In this document: in pieces, positions 44,144-56,300 of the stretch
How the letters are laid out: each line of letters begins with the position of its first letter
Numbering within the stretch: position 1 is the stretch's first letter
Assembly (NCBI RefSeq): GCF_000226095.1
Contig: NC_016478.1
Span: 1,106,001-1,170,000 of the forward strand
Direction: 5' to 3'
DNA: 64,000 nt
DNA from: Thermothelomyces thermophilus ATCC 42464
Taxonomy: Eukaryota; Ascomycota; Sordariomycetes; Sordariales; Chaetomiaceae
Program-made: the position numbers and the translations under genes
Notes under the pieces: model-generated
Seen by the model: the letters and a program-made list of their open reading frames with translations, nothing else
What the model was told of the DNA's origin: nothing
Databases searched by the model: none

Positions 44144-45796
44144 TTACTTGGGGTAATGCAGGCACTTGGTGTAGCAGTACGACAGCAGCCCCTGCTTGCC
44201 CATCTCGCCGCCGAACCCGCTGTCCTTGATGCCCCCGAAGTAGGCGGCAAAGTTGGGCCGCTCGAACTGGTTGATCCAGACGCTGCCAGTCTCGAGCCGG
44301 CGCGCGATGCGCTCCGCCCGCGCCAGGTCCGACGAATAGACCGACGCGCCCAGCCCCGCGTTAGCGAGATTGGCGCGCCGGATCACGTCGTCCTCGTCCG
44401 ACCACGAGAGGATGGGGAGGACGGGGCCTGTCGAAGTGTCAGCAACAGCCGTTGGTTGTCTAAGGGAAGAAAGGAAACCAGAAAAAAACTGCAAAAGGAT
44501 AGAAGAAGAAAAAAAAGGGGGGGAGCGAATAAAAAGAGAGAGAGAGAGAGAGAGAAAAGGAAAAAGAAGAAAACTCACCAAACTGCTCCTCCTGCACCAG
44601 CCGCGAGTCCTCGGACGGTCGCGACACGATGGTCGGCGGCAGCCAGAACCCCTTGGGCCTGACCTTGTCCGTCTGCCCGCCCGTCACGACGTTGTACCCC
44701 CTGCTCTTGCAGTCCTCGATGATGCCCTTGACGACCTCGTACTGGGCCTTGTTGTCCAAGGGACCGAACACGCTCGGCGCCTGGCCGTCCTCCTGGATGG
44801 CAAAGTTCGTCTCGACCTCGCGGACGAGGCGCTCCAGGAACTCGTCGTAGATGCTCTCGTGCACGTAGATGCGCTTGCTCGCGACGCAGACCTGGCCGGC
44901 GTTGAAGAAGCCGCCGCTGGCGACGGCGGGGACGGCGCGGTCGAGGTCGGCGTCCGGGCAGACGACGCACGCGTTGTTGCCCGCGAGCTCGAGCGTCACC
45001 TTCTTGAGCGTCGGCGCGCAGGCGGCCAGCACCTTCTTGCCGACCGCGATGGTGCCCGTGAAGCTGATCTTGGCGATGCCCGGGTGCGCCGTCATGGCCG
45101 CCCCCAGGTCGGCGCCCGCGTTGAGCACCTGGAACACCCCCGGCGGGAGCACGCCCCGGCTGAGCTCGGCCCACTTCATGACGGCGTACGGCGTGAAGGG
45201 CGACGGCTTGACGATGACGCAGTTGCCCGTCACCAGCGCCGACACCACCTTGATGTTGGACAGGATCAGGGGGAAGTTCCACGGGCAGATGGCCGCCACC
45301 GTGCCCAACGGGATGTGGGTCGCCACCACCTTTTGGTGCTCGTCCTCGTGCTGCACTTCGTCGGTGAGGGCGTTTTGGGCTGGAAAACCGGGCCGGCCGC
45401 GGTTCAACGACGGCATTGGGTCAGTACGCTGCACCTAAAGGGGAAGGGGTTCCTATCCGTACAGTAGTAGAGGGCCTGCGCGATACCCGCCTGGACGTCA
45501 ATGTCGGCCAGGATCTTTGACTTGCCCGTCTCCCGCATGAGGATGCTGGCGAGCTCCTCGGCATTGTCCCGGATGACGTCGGCGAGCTTCACCAGCAGCG
45601 CTTGGCGCTCCTCAACGGTAGTCAGGGACCAGGTCTTGAAGGCCTCCTGTGCGGCGGCGACGGCATCTTCAAAGTCCTGCGTGGTTGCGATCGGGCACGG
45701 CCAGAGCTCCTCCTCGGTCCGCGGGTCCGTCACCCGGTGAATGTTGCTGCTGCTGCGCAGCTCGTCGTTGACAACGTTGAAGAACTGGGGCTGCAT
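44144..45796 (-). CDS. aldehyde dehydrogenase (ALDH superfamily)
   Basis: Three exons, complement(44144-44427, 44579-45379, 45463-45796), give 472 aa. The family oxidises aldehydes to acids with NAD(P)+. The NAD-binding segment CPWNFPLILSNIKVVSALVT and SFTGTIAVGKKV, the general base Glu242 in KKVTLELAGNNACVV, and the nucleophile Cys276 in FFNAGQVCVASKR are all present, as is the C-terminal EEQFGPVLPILSW motif. The LELAGNNA variant replaces the usual LELGGKSP, which suggests a less common subgroup; the substrate is unknown. Splice junctions restore YYSQNALTDE and QFGPVLP. Intron 2 contains GA repeats (44535-44554, CT on the coding strand). No targeting signal is obvious. It lies divergent from xanthine dehydrogenase over 1.7 kb. 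Confidence 0.92.
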
Positions 45797-47537
45797 CTTG
45801 GCTGAGCTCGAGGTTTCGTGATCCGCTCGCGATTTGTTTGCGATTCGTTCCGATCAACCTCACAACACGGAGAGAGAGGAGGGTGTGAATTGGCAGTTGG
45901 CGGGGGATACTCGACGTGTTATGGCATTTTGGCGCCACGAGACACCGGTCTTCTTCTCCCGACGTCCGCCTTGGAGCCGCTGGCGGCATTTGTTAAATAG
46001 CCGGACTCTATTTTCCCAGTTTCTAGGCAGGCGCGGAGAAGGAGGGGCAAGGGACACATGGGTCCCATTGCGGCTTCAACGTCTGCTTGGTGTATACCAT
46101 GTAGTACCGAGAGTGCATGCACTACATCCCCTTGTGGCGATGTTTGAGGAGAGATCGCCATGAGATCCGTTGGGCCCGGTTTCCAATCAAGGGAACGGGA
46201 TTATGGCTGTTCTTAGTCGAAAACACCGTGTATGTGTAACGAGCCGTGGTGGGACACGCTCTTCAGTGGTATTTCGTTGGCTGGAGTCAATCGTAGCTAC
46301 ATCTCGGCGACATCAAGTTGATCGGCCCTCATAGCTGGAAGGAGGTTGAGGTCATGCTAGGACTGCGCGTTCATCGGATGAGCCCATTGCCCGGCTGCTC
46401 GAAGATGAACTGTAAATTGGGGTGCCGGAAGGGGGATGAAAGTTGGTGGGGAAGACTACGGACGGAATCCGTATATACATCGGCCTGTGAGGGGAACTAT
46501 CCGTGCTTGTGATCGGTCTGGAATTTAACCCTAACCCTGTGTTAGCCAAACCGAGTCCAAGTGTTAAGCTCCGGGGGAGTGACTTACAAGCGTGAGGTCG
46601 GAGACTCAGATCCATGGATGTCGAGAAAAACCACCCGAAGAACCCGAGAAGCGGAGGCACGAGTAGAAAAATGGCTCGAGAAGTTTTAGTGATAGCGCAC
46701 GACATCCCAGTTGTCAAAGAATTCCGTAATGCTATGTCGAGAATGTCTCAATAAACCCCAGCTCTTCGCAGGGTTAGGGAAGGTATGTACATAGTAGTAA
46801 TGGAATTGCCCGACGGTCCCGCTATCCGACGGCGCCTGGCGCCTGTCGGAGGCTGCCGAAACTATTCAGTGCCTGGAACTCGATTAGCGGGGCAGGTCGC
46901 GGATTACCCCACCTTCCCGATAAGCTCCGTCAAGGCAGCTTGGGAAGCACCCAGTCAGCCAAGCGACTGGCAACCTCTAAGAAGGCCTCTATCTGGATTA
47001 CGACGGGCGCAACTGGGAAAGCTTGCAGCGGGAAGGGTCGAGCCGCATCCCTGCCCTGCCTCCAACTTGCTTGATCGGGCAGGCAAGGAGCGGAGAATAT
47101 GCGGGGCTCGCCGTCATCTGCCAGTCGCTCTTTGGCAAGGAGTCGAGATAACGTTCAACATAAGTACCTATCGAAGCCCAAATGGCAAACCCCCCAGGAG
47201 GGGACGCCACTTGAATTCGACTTCGCGTCTCCAACTTGTAACTATCGACTGTATCGGCTGGACGCATTGAAAGTGCGCGCTGGACGGGGCACTTTTCTCT
47301 CGCACTGATTAGGTACATAACAATACCCACCGTACCTACCTTACATATCAATATATATCAGCCGCTGTTTCCCGTTGCCATCCAGCTTTTGGCAAACCAT
47401 CTCGCCACACACTCACGGATTTCGAAGAGGAATACGACCGTGAAGTTAATTTACCAAGAGAAACAACTACCAACTTGCCGGGTGGGGTCTCAACGAGCAC
47501 AAATCCAGGGACCTTGCAGTCGGGGAATAGGGTCACA
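45797..47537. promoter_or_regulatory. divergent intergenic region ALDH/xanthine dehydrogenase
   Basis: 1.74 kb. It contains two telomere-like boxes (AACCCTAACCCT at 46527-46538; GGGTTAGGG at 46771-46779), a 26-bp near-palindrome (46825-46850), and two HGATAR sites (CGATAA at 46918-46923; AGATAA at 47146-47151). GATA factors (AreA/NIT-2) activate purine catabolism in other fungi, so these are candidate control sites, not proven ones. Confidence 0.45.
46825..46850. promoter_or_regulatory. 26-bp near-palindrome upstream of xanthine dehydrogenase
   Basis: Arms TCCGAC and GTCGGA enclose two GGCGCC-type hexamers. The everted CCG/CGG ends are the kind of half-sites used by Zn2Cys6 dimers. It lies about 690 bp before the XDH start codon. 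Binding is unproven; the spacing differs from the known UaY site. Confidence 0.35.
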
Positions 47538-50500
47538 ATGACTCCCTCCGCTGTTCTTCCCCAGCAGCCCGCCAAAGTGCCTCCCGGGGCACTAACTACA
47601 GACTTCGACGACACCATTCGCTTCTACCTCAATGGTACCCGCGTGGTGCTGGACGACATTGATCCCGAGGTTACACTACTGGAATACCTCCGGGGCATTG
47701 GTTTGACGGGCACCAAGCTGTACGTCGACAGGCTCCCCGCCTCCGCCTTTCTCAATCCTACATCATGATAATGCTGACTTATCTTCTCCCCCCCACAGTG
47801 GCTGCAGCGAAGGAGGTTGCGGCGCCTGCACAGTTGTCGTCTCGCAGTACAACCCGACCACGAAGCGGATCTACCATGCCAGCGTCAACGCCTGTCTTGC
47901 CCCGCTCGCCTCAATAGATGGCAAGCATGTCATTACGGTCGAGGGCATCGGCAACGTTCAGCGGCCCCATCCGGCCCAGGAGCGCATTGCAAAGGGAAAC
48001 GGCTCGCAGTGCGGCTTCTGCACCCCGGGCATCGTCATGAGCTTGTACGCCCTTCTCCGGAACAACGACGCACCGACCGAGCACGATATCGAGGAGGCCT
48101 TTGACGGGAACCTGTGTCGCTGCACCGGGTACCGGCCAATTCTCGACGCGGCGCAGACGTTCAGCGTGCGCAAAGGGGCAGGGGCGGTAAATGGGTGCGG
48201 GAACGCCAAGGCGAACGGGGGCAGCGGGTGTTGCATGGAGAACGGCAATGGCGGCGGATGCTGCAAAGACGGCAAGGTGGACGGTGTCGACGATCAGCCC
48301 ATCAAGAGGTTTACTCCTCCAGGCTTCATTGAATACAAACCGGACACGGAGCTCATCTTCCCTCCGGCGCTCAAGAAGCATGCGTTCAAGCCGCTGGCTT
48401 TCGGGAACAAGCGCAAGAAATGGTTTCGCCCGGTGACCCTGGATCAGCTACTCGAGATCAAGAGCGTGTATCCGGACTCCAAGATTATAGGCGGCAGCAC
48501 CGAGACCCAAATCGAAATTAAGTTCAAGGCCATGCAATATCCCGTCTCGGTATACGTGGGGGACATCCCGGAGTTGCGCCAGTACTCCTTGAATGAGGAC
48601 CACCTGGAGATTGGCGGCAACATCACGCTAACAGACCTTGAGGGTGTCTGCCAGGAGGCTCTGAAGCACTACGGAGAAGCCCGGGGCCAGATCTTCAAAG
48701 CCATCCACAAGCAGCTCAAATACTTCGCCGGCAGGCAGATCAGGAATGTCGGCACACCAGCCGGAAATTTGGTCACCGCGTCCCCCATCTCTGACCTGAA
48801 CCCCGTCTTCATGGCCGCGGATGCTGTCTTGGTTGCAAAGACTCTGGAGAAGGACATTGAGATACCCATGGCCGACTTCTTCAAGGATTATCGCCGAACA
48901 GCGCTGCCTGCCGACGCGGTCCTCGCTTCCATCCGCATCCCGCTCACACAGGAGAAGAACGAGTTCTTCCGAGCCTACAAACAAGCGAAGCGGAAGGACG
49001 ATGACATTGCGATTGTCACATCGGCTCTGAGAGTTCGTCTGAGCCTTGATGGGGTTGTCGAGCAGGCCAACCTTGTCTACGGCGGCATGGCACCAACAAC
49101 AGTGGCGGCTAAGCAAGCAAACTCGTACCTAATCGGACGCAAGTTTGCAGAGCTGGAGACCCTCGAAGGGGCCATGAACGCTCTTGGTCGGGATTTTGAC
49201 CTCCAGTTTAGCGTCCCCGGTGGAATGGCCTCGTACAGGAAGTCGCTAGCTCTCGGCTTCTTCTACCGCTTCTATCATGAAGTTATGCAGTCGCTCGGGG
49301 CAGACGCCGATGCGGAAGCCGTCCCGGAGCTTGAGAGGGACATCTCCACCGGGAAGGAAGACCACACGGTGGCTGCAGCTTACATGCAAGAGACGGTTGG
49401 GAAGTCCAACCCACACGTGGCCGCCCTGAAGCAAGTGACTGGCGAGGCCCAATACACGGACGACATCCCTCCCTTGAAGAACGAGCTCTACGGCTGCCTT
49501 GTTCTTTCGACCAAAGCGCATGCCAAGCTTAAGTCAGTCGACTTCACCCCGGCGCTCGAAATCCCCGGTGTAGTAGACTATGTCGACAAAAACGACATGC
49601 CGAGCGCCCGGGCGAACCGCTGGGGTGCGCCTCACTTCCAAGAGACCTTTTTCGCCGAAGACGAAGTGTACACGGCTGGTCAGCCCATCGGTCTGATTCT
49701 CGCAACTTCGGCGGCACGCGCGGCCGAGGGTGCTCGTGCCGTCAAGATTGAGTACGAGGAGCTACCCGCCATCTTCACAATAGAAGAGGCTATTGAAAAA
49801 GAGAGCTTCTTTGAGTACTTCAGGGAGATCAAGAAGGGCGATCCCGAGGAAGCGTTCAAGAAGTGCGATTACGTCTTTACCGGGACTGCCAGGATGGGCG
49901 GACAGGAGCACTTTTATCTGGAAACAAACGCCTCGGTTGTGATCCCAAAGCCTGAAGATGGCGAAATGGAGATCTGGTCGAGTACACAAAACCCCAATGA
50001 AGCGTCAGTCTCCCCTGTCTGGGATAATCATGAGTGGCCGCTAACTGTTAGTAGCCAAGCATATGCCGCACAAGTTTGCAACGTCCAGAGCAACAAGATC
50101 GTGGTCAGGGTCAAGCGAATGGGCGGAGGTTTTGGCGGCAAGGAAACTCGATCGATTCAACTGAGCTCCATTCTCGCGTTGGCAGCAAAGAAGACCCGCA
50201 GGCCGGTCCGCTGCATGCTCACACGAGAAGAAGACATTGTCACCTCTGGCCAGCGACATCCCTTTTTGGGGAAATGGAAAGTAGGCGTGAACAAGGACGG
50301 CAAGATCCAGGCCCTTGATCTTGACGTCTTCAACAACGCCGGCTGGTCCTGGGATCTCAGCGCCGCCGTGTGCGAGCGTGCCATGACACATGCCGATGGC
50401 TGCTACATGATTCCCAATATCCACGTGCGCGGCCGCATCTGCAAGACCAATACCGTATCCAACACGGCATTCCGAGGGTTTGGCGGGCCTCAGGGAATGT

Positions 50501-51789
50501 TCATCGCCGAGACGTACATGTCCGAGGTCGCGGACCGGTTGGGCATGCCCGTCGAGAAGTTCCGCGAGATCAACATGTACAAGCCGGAGGAGCTCACGCA
50601 CTTCAACCAGCCTCTGACCGATTGGCATGTGCCCCTCATGTACAAGCAGGTCCAGGAGGAGGCGGACTACGCCAACCGCCGGGAGGCCATCACCAAGTTC
50701 AATGCTGAGCACAAGTGGCGGAAGCGCGGGCTCGCCCTCATTCCCACGAAATTCGGCATCTCTTTCACGGCCCTCTGGTTTAACCAGGCTGGCGCGCTCG
50801 TCCACATCTACCATGACGGATCCGTCCTTGTCGCCCACGGCGGCACGGAGATGGGCCAGGGCCTACACACCAAGATGACTATGATTGCTGCTCAAGCTCT
50901 CAACGTTCCCATGGAAGACGTCTACATTTCCGAAACAGCCACTAACACCGTCGCCAACGCCTCGGCCACTGCCGCGTCCGCCTCCTCTGACCTCAATGGG
51001 TACGCCATCTACAATGCTTGCGCCCAGCTCAACGAACGCCTAGCCCCATACCGAGCCAAGCTCGGCCCCAAGGCAACCATGAAAGAGCTCGCCCACGCGG
51101 CCTACTTTGACCGCGTCAACCTTTCGGCACAAGGCTTCTACAAGACTCCAGAGATTGGCTACACCTGGGGCGAGAACAAGGGCAAGATGTTCTTTTATTT
51201 CACCCAGGGCGTAACAGCTGCCGAGGTCGAGATAGACACCCTTACGGGCTCCTGGACCTGCCTGCGGGCGGACGTCAAGATGGATGTCGGCCAGTCCATC
51301 AACCCGGCCATCGATTACGGCCAGATTCAGGGCGCCTTTGTCCAGGGTATGGGCCTCTTCACCATGGAGGAATCCCTCTGGCTGCGCAACGGCCCTCTCA
51401 AGGGCAACCTCTTCACCCGCGGCCCGGGCGCTTACAAGATCCCCTCGTTCCGGGACATCCCCCAGGTGTGGAACGTCAGCATTCTCAAGGACGTCGAGTG
51501 GAAAGACCTGCGGACAATCCAGCGGAGCAGGGGCGTGGGCGAGCCACCGCTCTTCATGGGCAGTGCCGTGTTCTTTGCCATCCGGGACGCGCTCAAGGCG
51601 GCCCGCGCGCAGTACGGCGTGGAGGCCAAGGTGGGCGTGGATTCGAAAGGGGAGGATGGAGATGGGCTGTTGAGGCTGGAGAGCCCGGCGACGCCAGAGA
51701 GAATCAGGCTGGCGTGTGTCGACCCCATCGTCGAGAAGGCGCGGGTGAAGGCGAAGGAGGGAGAGATGAGCTTCTTCATCGCTATTTAA
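47538..51789 (+). CDS. xdh: xanthine dehydrogenase (purine hydroxylase I)
   Basis: Exons 47538-47719 and 47799-51789 give 1390 aa. The molybdo-flavoenzyme oxidises hypoxanthine and xanthine to urate using NAD+. Order of domains: 2Fe-2S domain (GCSEGGCGACTVVVSQ; second cluster QCGFCTPGIV and CRCTGYRPIL), a Gly/Cys-rich linker (residues about 189-222), FAD-binding domain (LEIKSVYPDSKIIGGSTETQ), CO-dehydrogenase-type flavoprotein C-domain, then hammerhead and molybdopterin domains. Moco signatures: GQEHFYLET, RMGGGFGGKETRS, NTAFRGFGGPQGMFIAE (substrate Arg), AHGGTEMGQGLHTK, and GVGEPPLFMG with the catalytic Glu. The 79-nt intron follows the N-terminal 60 residues and restores LGCSEGG. The first ATG in frame is 47538; upstream in-frame codons include only a TTG. 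GATA-type sites upstream fit nitrogen regulation. Confidence 0.95.
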
Positions 51790-52191
51790 CCAAGGTGAAG
51801 GAGATGGAGGGAACAGGGCACACAGTGATGATGATTAAGGTTGTTTTCCCTGGCTTGGTAACACGGCCTTTCTTTGGTACAACAGCCGGCGCTGCTTTCG
51901 GTTGTGAATGCTCATGTTCAACTTGGTACAGCTGATATGAATGTATGTACAGTACATAATTACCGTAAGCCTTTTGATCTTTTGCGCCACTGTCTTAGTA
52001 TATGAGAGAAGTTTGGAAAATTGCAATCGGCAAGGCATTTCGTTAACGTCCGTACATGCATTTTAAGCCTCTAGTTGATGTCTACCATCACGGCCCAAAG
52101 CTGACTGTAATCTCGCCAACTCTCGAGTATTTCGGTCACGCAAGCGTATGTTTTAACTGGTAGTATACAGCTTCATCCACTCAACAGAAGC
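51790..52191. other. convergent intergenic region xdh/spo22
   Basis: 402 bp with two 3' ends. One GTAC/ATAC palindromic cluster (51940-51958) is present, probably within or beyond the xdh 3' UTR. Nothing else is seen. Confidence 0.6.
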
Positions 52192-55100
52192 TCACCGCGA
52201 GTCCCCGTCCAAGTTCAACCGCAGATACTTGTTTTGCAGAATCTCTTCCAGCCTCCCATCGTTGCAGTAATGAGCCAGGTTGATTGCCTTGGTAGCCCAC
52301 TCCTTGGCACGCTCGGCCTGATGAGCGCTGTAGCAGTCAATGGCGTGGTTGAAGGAGGTAGTCGCCATCCATTCCAGCTCTTCTTCGGGCCAGCTGGCCT
52401 TGCTCTGTTTGGAGTCGTCAGTCAACAAGAGCCGTCCCCAGGAGCAACAGGAATGTGGAGGAAAACAAAGCCCACTTACCTCACGCAACTCCTTCGCCTT
52501 GCTGCAAGCCTCGTCCAGCAGATTCATGGCGAGGCCGTCGTCTAGCGGCAGGGTTGCTTGGAACAGGCACCGTGTGTACTTTGCCAGTTTAACTGCGTCA
52601 AACCGCTCGAGAGCCCAGATTTCGTTTACTATCTTACGCATTGTCGAGTACAAAACTGATGTTGTCAACATATTGTCATGCATCTCCAATGGGAAAGAGT
52701 CATGATACCTTGACCTGGAGCTTTGGCTCTCAGTAAACAGTCTGCCATGGCTTGCAGCGCCGTAACACTCTTGCAAGGCACTGCTCTCTGCACAATACTT
52801 CTGAGATCGTCCCACTGGTGCAGAGTGATGGCCGCCTCAAAGTCAAAAGCAAGAAGAGTCGCGTGCTTCCGGAGCATATCATCCCTGCATTGCTCGTCCA
52901 GCTGAGACAGGTGTTCCGGCAACTCACAGTCAAATGCCGCAACATGTTTTCGCATGGTAGCATAATCCTGCCTTTGCTTCTCAAGATTATCTTCTGTCCG
53001 AGCCAAGGCGATCAGGGCCGACGAGATGACGAAGTGGGAGAAGAGAAGCTTGAGTGCCAGCTCGACTTTGGAGCTGATGTCCGAGGGGAAATAGCTGATG
53101 ATGTTGACACATGCCGTGAGCATCCTCACGACGGATCGCAGTTCCCATGCGGCAGTATTCTTTAGCGCCAGGTTGTATGCATTCCTGCTGAACCACTCGA
53201 GTTCGTCGACAGTGAACGACTTATTTCCAGTGGAGCTGATCTTATTCTGCTGATCAAGAGCTGAGACGACTGGAAAACAATCAGCGCAAGAACAGCACAA
53301 GGACAAGTAGAATAATACTGTACCAGATTCAAAGCTTTCGCAAAGATCGCTCACAATGCTATCTATGTCCACTCCCGGTCTTTCGGCCAGCAAGTTCAAC
53401 AAACGGATGGTACAACGGAACAAAGCCGGAAGATGTATGGGGTTCGGCTCCGTGTACTCGTATTTTTCTTGGAGCTTTTTCAAAGCTGCAATGGCGCAGA
53501 CAATGTCACCAGCCTTTTGGGACTCTGCTATGCAGGCTCCAAGATAGTCAACGTGATCTGGCGCTTGAGTTACTGTTTCGAGACAATCCTCGGCAAGGGC
53601 TCGGTCTTCGATGCGGACCGCGACCTTGAAGGAAAGGTAGGCTGTCATGGGTTCTTTCCGGCTCTGCGGTGACATTCCGTGAATTATAGATGCCGCTGCA
53701 TCTAAGCTGTTCCTTGCAAGTGCGCACAAGAGTAACTTCCTTGCCGCTGTCAGTCTTCGCTTGCGGAACAGTCTAGGAAGCAGTCTACCTTTCCAGTTTC
53801 GACCTGTTTGCAGCTCCGCAGTTCCGAAACGAATCATGAAGAGAAAGATGACACCAGTTCTCAGCCATGTCATAGTTCCCTTGGCTGTAGTTCGATTCTA
53901 ACTTCTTCCAAAGCAACTAAGACACGTTAGCTACGAACTCTCATAAGAACTGGGGTTGCCTACCGCCTGCGCTGCTACGGCTGCTTCCGGGCCTAACGGC
54001 TTCCCCAAACACCCTAGCACGTTTTGTACGGCGTTTATCGTCTCTACGGAGTCCCGCTGGTTTGTGATCATCCACATGCGTGTCACCACCGCTTTCTCCA
54101 TCCATTCGTCTTTCTCCGCGTTGCCCAATGTCATGATAAAGTCATCTAACAAGGCACATCCGGATCCTGGGCTCTTGTCATGTAGCTTGCGGATGTGATG
54201 CATGATCAGTTTGAACGCCGACTCCGAAAAGGCAAAATTCCGTATGATGTGACGCAAGACATCGCCGTACGCCTCGCTATCGAAGACCTCGGAGGGCGAT
54301 TTTCGAAGCAGCTCGAGCTTGAGCAGAGAGACAACAAAATTATTGCCTGCCTCAGCCTCGATTAGATTGACATAGTTTTCGGCTTTCTCGAATCCATCCG
54401 TTGTATTGGAGCCTAAAAGAGCGGTTACCAGCGCTTGGAGGATCGCAAGCCGCAGCTCAAGGCCTTCGCGAGAGAGATGTTCGAGTTCTTGACTATTGAT
54501 CACATCGCTTGCCCTCTCAAACCACTTGACCGCAATCGTGAAATCACTCCTATCAGAGAGTGACTTCCCAATCTCGTAGAGTACGTCGGCAAGCCGCTCC
54601 GCGTAGGCGGGGGTGAGAAATGGGCGAAAACGTTCGGCTTTGCTGTACATGTGCTCGGCGACGTCAAGCCGATTCTCGACCCAGCACTGAAGCAGTCAGC
54701 AACCTACCTCCCCAGCTGCACTTGCGGGGAAACATACCATTGCTGTTCTCATGATGAAGTATTCCACCTCTAAACACTGGCACTCCCGAGCCTCATCATC
54801 CGGAAGGTTTTTCGACATGTCCTGCAGCCATTCCTTATAGTCCGCGGTCGTCTGCACCACTTGCCCAGCAATCTTGAGCTCCCTGGCGTCTACGTATGTA
54901 CAATGTCAGCTTCTCCCCCCACAGGGCCAGCAAAATGGGCTTACCAACACAATCCCGCACAACCTTCAACCCAAGCTTCATCAGCCTCACAATGACCCCA
55001 GCTCGCCCCTTCTCCCTCGGCCTCGCTATTCCTAGCAGATGAAACGCGAGTACCCGCCCGTAGAGGTACAACCTCCCGAGCCTCCTGATACCCTCTGCAT

Positions 55101-55772
55101 TTCCCTGACCGTCCCGACCCTCCACAACACCACCACCTCCCCCCTCTTCTGCACTTTCGTCCTCCTTATCCCCCAGATCATCCTTCAGCGCCCGCCCCAG
55201 GCGGGTGCAAACATTCCACAGGCCCGTCGCCAACTCGTCGATCTCCGGATCGCCGCTCACGCCCGGCACGTACGTCTGCTGACACACGTGCAGCTGGCTG
55301 ACGTGCTCCCCGGCGTCCTGGATGAGGGACGGAGCGTCAGCGAGGAGGATCGCATCGTGTTCGTCCGGGGTCGTCGTGGCGGAGAGGAGGATCTTGCGGA
55401 GGCGGACCGCGAACTCTGATCGTTTTTAGTCTCTAGTTAGCCGGGGGCCGCGGCGATAGCAATGATTCTTTGCAAGAGATAAATAGGCGGGATGCTGATG
55501 GATGTGGCCTATAGTTGAAATGATGCGTGAAGGGTCTGGGTTGATTGGAATAAAATAAAGAAAACAAATGGAAGGGTGCCATCTCGATCTGAAAGGAAAG
55601 ATCATGGAGCCCGAGGGCCAGGAGAACCGGCTCGATGGGGAGGAAAACGGTGGCATGACAAGCGTGGAGAGAAGTGAAACATACCGACTGCTGCTTCGAT
55701 TTTCTGCGATTTAGTTGCTGATTGAGAGGAGTGTCTACCCGTTCGTGTGGAAGGCTTCGCATGTTGAGACAT
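52192..55772 (-). CDS. spo22: meiotic TPR protein Spo22/Zip4 (TEX11 family)
   Basis: Nine exons, complement(52192-52404, 52480-52655, 52709-53269, 53324-53739, 53789-53916, 53964-54686, 54738-54889, 54945-55415, 55685-55772), give 975 aa and keep frame at every junction. Zip4/Spo22 is a TPR scaffold of the ZMM group that promotes crossovers and synaptonemal-complex assembly. The diagnostic block is LLWKKLESNYSQGNYDMAEN W, followed by RKLLLCALARNSLDAAASII and DPMTRYL-like EPMTAYLSFKVAVRIEDRAL. TPR-like helices run through YSKAERFRPFLTPAYAERLA to the end (HAIDCYSAHQAERAKEWATK). Introns are short (49-70 nt for most). The start MSQHAKPSTR is the only ATG of the first exon; the frame stays open upstream without an ATG, so an additional 5' exon is possible. 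Codon use is less GC-biased than in neighbouring housekeeping genes. Confidence 0.87.
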
Positions 55773-56300
55773 GGTTGACAGGTCCGTTTGAGATGCCAAG
55801 GAGTCAATCAGGATCTGCTGAACATCGAGATATGGGGCGAGGACAGAATCTTGCGAGGAGAATATGCGAGATGCAACTAGGGAGACAACCTGGGAGTGGA
55901 TATTTCTGCCCTGGATGTCCAGTATCAACCGACTACCATCCGGGGAAGGTGCGATGAGAGCAACGTCCACCCGCCGGAAAAAAATGGCCTCGCAACCGTG
56001 TTTTTCTGTCTTTCATGTATTTTTCCCCGTGTTGATTGATTGAGAATGCAAACCGCCCTTTTCGTGGAATGCCATGTGGTATCCCTGTACGAACCCCGGT
56101 ATCCTCAAATGCGCCAGAAAACCCAAACAATGCAGATACATACATCCTTGCAGGAGACATTCATTTTCCCAGAACTGCGGAGGAGGCAGTTCTCCTGCGA
56201 TAACACTGCCTGTAGAGCCCAAAATACAGGACATCTGGAGGGTTGGCCGGCGCTTGGTAGCGATGGTCCGTTGTCCGCGATGCCGGTGATACGTATATAT
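55773..56300. other. intergenic region spo22 5' / transcription factor 3'
   Basis: 528 bp. The stretch to 55970 stays open in the spo22 frame and looks mildly coding, but starts with GTG only. No separate gene is supported. Confidence 0.45.
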
